Shown: positions 59,252 through 64,000 of the stretch, in pieces
Numbering within the stretch: position 1 is the stretch's first letter
Layout of the letters: the number at the start of each line of letters is the position of its first letter
Assembly: GCF_013778455.1 (NCBI RefSeq)
Contig: NZ_JACEHE010000018.1
Coordinates: 111,637 to 175,636 of the forward strand
DNA from: Streptomyces himalayensis subsp. himalayensis
GTDB taxonomy: Bacteria > Actinomycetota > Actinomycetes > Streptomycetales > Streptomycetaceae
Reading direction: 5' to 3'
DNA length: 64,000 nucleotides
The notes under the pieces: model-generated
Told to the model about the DNA's origin: nothing
Databases searched by the model: none
What the model saw: the letters and a program-made list of their open reading frames with translations, nothing else
Position numbers and translations under genes: made by a program

Positions 59252-60511
59252 TCAGTTCCCGCTCTCGAGGCGCTGCTGGGCCTTCTTCAGGACGGCTTCG
59301 CTCTCCTGACCGGTGAGGGCCCCCTGGAAAGCGCTCTGCAGCGCGAGCGACACGGAGGACCAGCCGGCGCCGAGCTTGGCGGTGCGCGACCGCGCGGTGG
59401 CCACCTGGTCGGCCAGGGAGCTCAGCTCGGGGACCTTCCCGCGCCAGGTGTCGGCGGCCTTCTGGTTGGCCGGGATCATCCAGCTGTTCAGCGCGTAGGT
59501 GATCTCCTCCTGCTCGCTGGTCATGCAGGTGATGATGCGGGCGGACATCTTCTCCCGCTCGGTGTCACCGATGTCGGGGATGGTCAGCATGCCGCCGCCC
59601 AGCGGCCCCACGGAGTCGTCGCCCTTCTGCGGGACCGGGATCTGGGCGATGCCCCAGTTCAGGTCCTTCTTGGTGTTGAGAGTCTCGACCTGCCACGGGC
59701 CGTTGATCATCATGGCGGCGTTGCCGGCCATGAACTGGTCGTTGACGTCCGCCTGGGTCCAGTTGACCGTGGACTTGGACAGCGAACCGTCCCCGATCAG
59801 GGCCTTCCAGTAGTCCAGCGCCTGGACCACCTCGGGGCTGTCCAGGTCGGTCTCGTCGCCGCCGTTGGACCACATGAACGGCGTGAACTGGTAGACGCCG
59901 TCCTCCGCGCCGCCCGCGCTCAGCGCGATGCCGTACTGGCTGCCCTGAGTGAGCTTCTTGGCGGTCTCCCGCATCTCGTCCCACGTGGTGGGCACCTCGA
60001 GGCCGGCCTTGTCGAGGATGTCCTTGTTGTAGAACAGCGCAAGGGTGTTCACCGTGCGCGCGGCGCCGTAGTAGGTGCCGTCGTACGAGCCGTAGTCGAC
60101 GATGCCCTGCGGGATGTCCTCGGTGGAGACGCCGAGCTTCTCGAGGTCCATCAGCCCGCCGGTCTCGGCGAAGGTGGGCATTTCGGAGCCGTCGAACTGG
60201 ACGATGTCCGGCAGCGACTTCGAGGACGCCATGCGCAGCGCTTTCGTCATGACCTGAGGGGCCGGGACGCTCTGCTGCTCGATGGTCACGCCGAGCTGTT
60301 TGCTGCAGCGGGCGAGCGTGTCGCCGTCCCAGCGGTGGTACGACTCGTCGGTCGACGAGTTCAGAAGCGTGTAGACGTTGTCGTCCCGCTGCTGGCCGCA
60401 GCCGGTCAGCGCGGCGGTGGCGACGAGCGCGGAGACGACGGTGAGCGGGGCCAGAGCCCGCCTGGAACGCCGCCGCGGTGGGCGCGCGGCGGCCTGAGGG
60501 TGTGCTGTCAC
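59252..60511 (-). CDS. Sugar ABC transporter substrate-binding lipoprotein
   Basis: A 419-residue family 1 binding protein. The signal has an Arg-rich start (PPRRRSRRALAPLTVVS) and lipobox ALTGC near residue 38; Tat or Sec export are both possible. Family segments include NTLALFYNKDILDKAGLEVPTTWDEM, MWSNGGDETDLDSPEV and FMAGNAAMMINGPW. GTG 60511 follows AAGGG at seven bases. It heads the operon facing the GH31 gene, with duplicated operator-promoter sequences between. The ligand is inferred to be a xylosylated gluco-oligosaccharide from the flanking GH31 and GH1 enzymes. Confidence 0.88.
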   Translation of the reverse strand: MTAHPQAAARPPRRRSRRALAPLTVVSALVATAALTGCGQQRDDNVYTLLNSSTDESYHRWDGDTLARCSKQLGVTIEQQSVPAPQVMTKALRMASSKSLPDIVQFDGSEMPTFAETGGLMDLEKLGVSTEDIPQGIVDYGSYDGTYYGAARTVNTLALFYNKDILDKAGLEVPTTWDEMRETAKKLTQGSQYGIALSAGGAEDGVYQFTPFMWSNGGDETDLDSPEVVQALDYWKALIGDGSLSKSTVNWTQADVNDQFMAGNAAMMINGPWQVETLNTKKDLNWGIAQIPVPQKGDDSVGPLGGGMLTIPDIGDTEREKMSARIITCMTSEQEEITYALNSWMIPANQKAADTWRGKVPELSSLADQVATARSRTAKLGAGWSSVSLALQSAFQGALTGQESEAVLKKAQQRLESGN

Positions 60512-60697
60512 GGTGGTGCCCTTGCGTGGGAGGAGTGCCGGCCTGCGGGGACGCCTGTGTCCCGGCGGGTGGGTGTCTGCGCGCGTGCGGCTCCGGCAGT
60601 TCCGCACGGCGCTGGGTCGACGGATGGGGGCGGCGAAGACGAGCAGGCGACCGATCCAGCCCGGGTTCGTTTGTTTACATCCATTACTAATAGGTCA

Positions 60698-60711
60698 TCG
60701 AAGCGCTTCGA
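60698..60711. promoter_or_regulatory. Operator palindrome A of the divergent sugar locus
   Basis: TCGAAGCGCTTCGA, a perfect palindrome of the LacI-type kind. The TTCGAC overlapping its end is a possible -35, with GATACC as -10 about 16 bp on. Confidence 0.7.
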
Positions 60712-60782
60712 CACCAGACCCCAACGCTGATACCGTCGTCACAGTCAGACGCGCTGCCTTGTGATAGAGGAGCAGAGCCGGA

Positions 60783-60798
60783 GTCGAAGCGCTTCGAC
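60783..60798. promoter_or_regulatory. Operator palindrome B of the divergent sugar locus
   Basis: GTCGAAGCGCTTCGAC, a perfect 16-bp palindrome with the same core as A, centre-to-centre 86 bp, again followed by a possible -10 (GATAGC, 60815-60820). Confidence 0.7.
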
Positions 60799-60876
60799 AG
60801 AGGACTCCGACGCTGATAGCGTCGCCCGCAGTCAGGGCACGCTGCCTGTGATACGCGACAGGGCCAAGGCTGTCCG

Positions 60877-60934
60877 TTGCCCTGCGATTTGTTCTGAGCA
60901 TTGCCCTGCATTGCCCTGCGATTTGTTCTGAGCA
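60877..60934. repeat. 24-bp exact direct repeat with a 10-bp partial copy between
   Basis: 60877-60900 and 60911-60934 are identical, beginning TTGCCCTGCGATTTG and ending TTCTGAGCA. The 10 bases between (TTGCCCTGCA) nearly repeat the start of the unit. It lies 105-165 bp upstream of the GH31 start. Confidence 0.92.
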
Positions 60935-61039
60935 CGACCAAACCCGTTGGCAGGAAGTCCGGGTACGCCACCACGCCACCGAGAAGCGAGCGCCGTATCC
61001 CTCCTCGGCCGCACCTGCCACGCCCAACCGAGGACGATC

Positions 61040-63316
61040 ATGAAGTTCACCGACGGCTTCTGGCTCATGCGTGACGGCGTCCGCGCCTCATACGCCACCG
61101 AGGTGCGCGACGTGCGCGCCACCGCCGACCGTTTCACGGCGTACGCCTCCGTCAAGCGGGTGCAGCGCCGGGGCGACACCCTCAACTCGGCCCTGATCAC
61201 CGTCGACTGCTTCTCACCGGCCGAGGGCGTGATCGGGGTACGCGTCACGCACCACGCCGGACGGCGTCATCGCGGACCGGACTTCGAGCTGCCCGGAGCG
61301 GACACGGACGGGGCCGCGGGACGGGTGCAGCGCGACGGATCGGTGACCGAGCTCGTCAGCGGTCCTCTCACCCTGCGGCTGGACACGGCGGCACCCTGGG
61401 CCCTCACCTTCCTCGGCGAGGACGGCCGCGAACTGACCTCCGCCGGTCACCGGGGCACCGGCTTCGCCACCACCGGCGACGGCTCCCACCACATGCTGGC
61501 CCAGCTCGCCCTGGGTGTCGGAGAGAACGTCTACGGCCTCGGCGAGCGCTTCACCCCGTACGTGAAGAACGGCCAGGTCGTCGACATGTGGCAGGCCGAC
61601 GGCGGCACCAGCAGCGAGCAGGCGTACAAGAACATCCCCTTCTACCTCTCGTCGCGCGGCTACGGCGTCTTCGTCAACCACCCCGGCGCGGTCTCCTTCG
61701 AGGTCGGCTCGGAGTCGGTGGGTCAGGTGCAGTTCAGCGTCGAGGACCAGTCGCTGGAGTACTACGTCGTCGCCGGGCCGTCCCCGAAGGACGTGCTCAG
61801 CCGGTACACGGCGCTCACCGGCCGCGCCGCGCTGCCGCCGGCCTGGTCGTTCGGGCTGTGGCTGACGACGTCGTTCACCACGTCGTACGACGAGGAGACG
61901 GTCACGTCCTTCGTGGACGGCATGGCCGAGCGCGGCATCCCGCTGACCGTCTTCCACTTCGACTGCTTCTGGATGCGCGAGTACCAGTGGTCCGACTTCG
62001 AGTGGGACCCGGAGGTCTTCCCCGACCCGGCCGGGATGCTCGCGCGGCTGAAGGAGCGCGGCCTGCGGATCTGCCTCTGGATCAATCCGTACATCGCGCA
62101 GAAGTCCGCGCTCTTCGACGAGGCCGCCGAGAAGGGCTATCTGGTGCGCACCGCAGACGGCGACATCTGGCAGTGGGATCTGTGGCAGGCCGGCATGGGC
62201 CTCGTGGACTTCACCAATCCGGAGGCCTGCGCCTGGTTCCAGTCGAAGCTGAAGGTGCTGCTCGACCAGGGCGTCGACGGCTTCAAGACGGACTTCGGCG
62301 AGCGCATCCCCACCGATGTGGTGTGGCACGACGGCTCCGACCCGGAGCGCATGCACAACTACTACACCCAGCTGTACAACCGCACCGTCTTCGAACTCCT
62401 CGAGAAGGAGCGCGGCCAGGGCGAGGCCGTCCTCTTCGCCCGCTCCGCCACGGCCGGCGGACAGCAGTTCCCCGTGCACTGGGGCGGCGACTGCTGGGCC
62501 TCCTTCGAAGCCATGGCCGAGTCGCTGCGCGGCGGCCTGTCGCTGGGCCTGTCGGGCTTCGGTTTCTGGAGCCACGACATCGGCGGGTTCGAGGGCACGC
62601 CGGATCCGGAGGTCTTCAAGCGCTGGCTGGCGTTCGGCCTGCTGTCCTCACACAGCCGGCTGCACGGGTCGTCGTCGTACCGGGTGCCGTGGGCGTTCGG
62701 CGACGAAGCGGTCGACGTGGCGCGGCAGTTCACGCTGCTGAAGCACCGGCTGATGCCGTATCTGTACGGTGCCGCCGTCGAGGCGCACCGCACCGGCGTC
62801 CCCATGATGCGGCCGATGCTGCTGGAGTTCCCGCAGGACCCGACGTGCCGCGCCCTGGACCGCCAGTACATGCTCGGCCCGGACCTGCTGGTGGCTCCGG
62901 TCTTCACCGCGGAGGGCGATGTCGAGTACTACCTGCCGGAAGGCACGTGGACGCATCTGCTGACCGGCGAGACCGTCACCGGCCCGGTGTGGCGTACCGA
63001 GCAGCACGGCTTCGACAGCCTGCCGCTGTACGTGCGCGAGGGCGCCGTACTTCCGATCGGTGCGGACGACCAGCGTCCGGACGGCGACTGGCTGGAGGGC
63101 CTGACCCTGCGCGTCCACCCTGCCGGCTCCCCCGCGTACGAGGCCGAGGTCACGGTGCCCGACCACACCGGGGCCCCTGCGGCGATGTACCGCGTCGTGC
63201 GGGAGGGCGAGGTGCTGCGGGTCACCGCGCACGGCACCGACAGGGCGTTCCGTGTGGAGGTGCCTGGTGGTGCCTCGGTGGAGGGTACGGGCGAGGTGGT
63301 TGTGCGCCTGGGCTGA
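61040..63316 (+). CDS. Alpha-xylosidase / alpha-glucosidase (GH31, YicI-like)
   Basis: A 758-residue GH31 enzyme. The barrel contains WSFGLWLTTSFTTSYDEET, FHFDCFWMREYQWSDFEWD, the nucleophile D in GFKTDFGERIPTDV and the acid/base D in WSHDIGGFEG. The DCFWM and KTDFGERIP variants are characteristic of YicI-type alpha-xylosidases, which release xylose from isoprimeverose and xyloglucan fragments, rather than of starch-active members. No signal peptide, so it acts in the cytoplasm. ATG 61040 has GAGGA six bases upstream. It is divergent from an oligosaccharide importer operon that ends with a beta-glucosidase, a coherent xyloglucan-oligosaccharide set. Confidence 0.9.
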   Translation: MKFTDGFWLMRDGVRASYATEVRDVRATADRFTAYASVKRVQRRGDTLNSALITVDCFSPAEGVIGVRVTHHAGRRHRGPDFELPGADTDGAAGRVQRDGSVTELVSGPLTLRLDTAAPWALTFLGEDGRELTSAGHRGTGFATTGDGSHHMLAQLALGVGENVYGLGERFTPYVKNGQVVDMWQADGGTSSEQAYKNIPFYLSSRGYGVFVNHPGAVSFEVGSESVGQVQFSVEDQSLEYYVVAGPSPKDVLSRYTALTGRAALPPAWSFGLWLTTSFTTSYDEETVTSFVDGMAERGIPLTVFHFDCFWMREYQWSDFEWDPEVFPDPAGMLARLKERGLRICLWINPYIAQKSALFDEAAEKGYLVRTADGDIWQWDLWQAGMGLVDFTNPEACAWFQSKLKVLLDQGVDGFKTDFGERIPTDVVWHDGSDPERMHNYYTQLYNRTVFELLEKERGQGEAVLFARSATAGGQQFPVHWGGDCWASFEAMAESLRGGLSLGLSGFGFWSHDIGGFEGTPDPEVFKRWLAFGLLSSHSRLHGSSSYRVPWAFGDEAVDVARQFTLLKHRLMPYLYGAAVEAHRTGVPMMRPMLLEFPQDPTCRALDRQYMLGPDLLVAPVFTAEGDVEYYLPEGTWTHLLTGETVTGPVWRTEQHGFDSLPLYVREGAVLPIGADDQRPDGDWLEGLTLRVHPAGSPAYEAEVTVPDHTGAPAAMYRVVREGEVLRVTAHGTDRAFRVEVPGGASVEGTGEVVVRLG

Positions 63317-63334
63317 GGCGTGGACTGCGGCGCT

Positions 63335-63369
63335 GTCCTGCCTGACCGGGTCGCCCGGTCAGGCAGGAC
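63335..63369. terminator. Bidirectional terminator between GH31 and acyl-CoA dehydrogenase genes
   Basis: A 16-bp perfect stem (GTCCTGCCTGACCGGG with its complement) and 3-nt loop TCG, between two convergent genes and within 60 bp of both stops. Confidence 0.88.
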
Positions 63370-63375
63370 GTCGGC

Positions 63376-64000
63376 TTACGGCAGGTTGCGGGCCATCACG
63401 ATGCGCTGGACCTGGTTGGTGCCCTCGTAGATCTGGGTGATCTTCGCGTCGCGCATCATCCGCTCGACCGGGTAGTCACGGGTGTAGCCGTACCCGCCAA
63501 GCAGCTGTACCGCGTCGGTGGTGACCTCCATCGCCACGTCCGAGGCGAAGCACTTCGCGGCCGCGCCCTGGAAGGTCAGGTCGCCATCGCCCCGCTCCGA
63601 CTTGGCCGCCGCCGCATACGTCAGCTGACGCGCGGCCTCGATCTTCATGGCCATGTCCGCCAGCATGAACTGGATGCCCTGGAAGTCCGCGATCGGCTTG
63701 CCGAACTGCTTGCGCTCCTGGACATAGCCCTTGGCGTAGTCCAGCGCGCCCTGCGCGATACCGAGGGCCTGCGCGGCGATCGTGATCCGCGTGTGGTCCA
63801 GGGTGCGCATCGCCGTCGCGAACCCGGTGCCCTCCGCGCCGATCATCCGGTCGGCCGGGATGCGCACGTTGTCCAGGTACACCTCGCGGGTCGGCGAGCC
63901 CTTGATGCCCAGCTTCTTCTCCGGCGCACCGAAAGAGACACCCTCATCGGACTTCTCCACCACGAACGCGGAGATGCCCTTCGAGCGCTTGGAGGGATCG
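63376..64000 (-). CDS. Acyl-CoA dehydrogenase, N-terminus cut by window edge
   Basis: The C-terminal 207 residues of an FAD-dependent acyl-CoA dehydrogenase of beta-oxidation or branched-chain degradation. Typical segments are KLGIKGSPTREVYLDNVRIP, the long helices LDHTRITIAAQALGIAQGALDYAKGY, RKQFGKPIADFQGIQFMLADMA and the C-terminal FAD/catalytic block LLGGYGYTRDYPVERMMRDAKITQIYEGTNQVQR, where the glutamate of IYEGT is the usual catalytic base in short/medium-chain enzymes. The remaining N-terminal half lies beyond position 64000. Confidence 0.93.
   Translation of the reverse strand, partial: DPSKRSKGISAFVVEKSDEGVSFGAPEKKLGIKGSPTREVYLDNVRIPADRMIGAEGTGFATAMRTLDHTRITIAAQALGIAQGALDYAKGYVQERKQFGKPIADFQGIQFMLADMAMKIEAARQLTYAAAAKSERGDGDLTFQGAAAKCFASDVAMEVTTDAVQLLGGYGYTRDYPVERMMRDAKITQIYEGTNQVQRIVMARNLP

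Larger units (their letters stand above)
60698..60852. repeat. Tandem duplication of an operator-promoter unit (86-bp period)
   Basis: From each palindrome the sequence continues alike for about 68 bp: ACGCTGATACCGTCG / ACGCTGATAGCGTCG, CAGTCAG, CGCTGCC and TGTGATA. The unit containing operator and probable promoter is therefore present twice. Confidence 0.85.
60512..61039. promoter_or_regulatory. Divergent control region of the sugar importer and GH31 genes
   Basis: 528 bp with two identical palindromes, an 86-bp-period duplication and a 24-bp exact repeat (listed separately). A less GC-rich patch (GTTTACATCCATTACTAATAGG, split about 60672-60693) may hold the -10 of the minus-strand operon. 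No gene is seen. Confidence 0.55.

Overview
The window is a very GC-rich, densely coded stretch of a Streptomyces (or close actinomycete) chromosome. Support comes from strong G/C bias at third codon positions, many GTG starts and one TTG start, ATGA/GTGA gene overlaps, Tat signals, sugar ABC operons without their own ATPase, and a MITE-like element built from TIRs and GGGGGCACCTCC-type units. I see no tRNA, rRNA, CRISPR array or complete transposase gene. About 50 protein genes are supported. One carries a frameshift and one is a 3'-truncated fragment. The first and last genes run off the window.

Layout. (1) 1-8.6 kb: a His-rich cation efflux (CDF) gene divergent from its likely ArsR repressor, two exported phosphoesterases (LamG-metallophosphoesterase and PHP), an orphan MmyB-like sensor domain, an alpha/beta hydrolase, a small unknown gene and a two-unit Lrp regulator. 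(2) 8.9-17.4 kb: a tightly coupled operon with a polyamine-type ABC importer (substrate-binding protein, two permeases, ATPase), a TIM-barrel isomerase, a Rieske oxygenase, a frameshifted class II aldolase and an IPNS-like 2-oxoglutarate oxygenase, followed by an XRE-cupin regulator. The substrate is not recognisable, and this is the best candidate for an undescribed pathway. (3) 17.8-29.9 kb: an aromatic ring-hydroxylation and meta-cleavage module (IclR, MDR dehydrogenase, MHS transporter, extradiol dioxygenase, Rieske alpha, ferredoxin, reductase, beta, C-C hydrolase, dihydrodiol dehydrogenase, acyl-CoA ligase) without lower-pathway genes. (4) 30-34.2 kb: a GNAT acyltransferase, a long-chain acyl-CoA synthetase and a solitary ATP-grasp protein. 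(5) 34.4-40 kb: a quinate/shikimate-type catabolic module (3-dehydroshikimate dehydratase fused to a VOC domain, shikimate/quinate dehydrogenase, TetR, MHS transporter).

(6) 40-63.3 kb is devoted to plant polysaccharide use and regulation. It holds an endo-arabinanase with a truncated GH43 fragment behind it; a PAS-PAS-GAF-SpoIIE phosphatase; a LacI-controlled locus with an ABC importer, a GH39-like enzyme and a divergent GH36 alpha-galactosidase; a CBS-BON protein whose stop codon is the target site of a 248-bp MITE; a ROK regulator; and a second sugar ABC operon with GH1 beta-glucosidase opposite a GH31 alpha-xylosidase, which suggests xyloglucan oligosaccharides. The window ends inside an acyl-CoA dehydrogenase gene.

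A recurring oddity between 28 and 38.5 kb is short tandem repeats (18, 22, 32-33 and 124 bp periods) that each include the stop codon of the neighbouring gene, as if gene 3' ends had been repeatedly duplicated. Starts were chosen from ribosome binding sites, gene overlaps and family alignment remembered from general knowledge; no database search was run.
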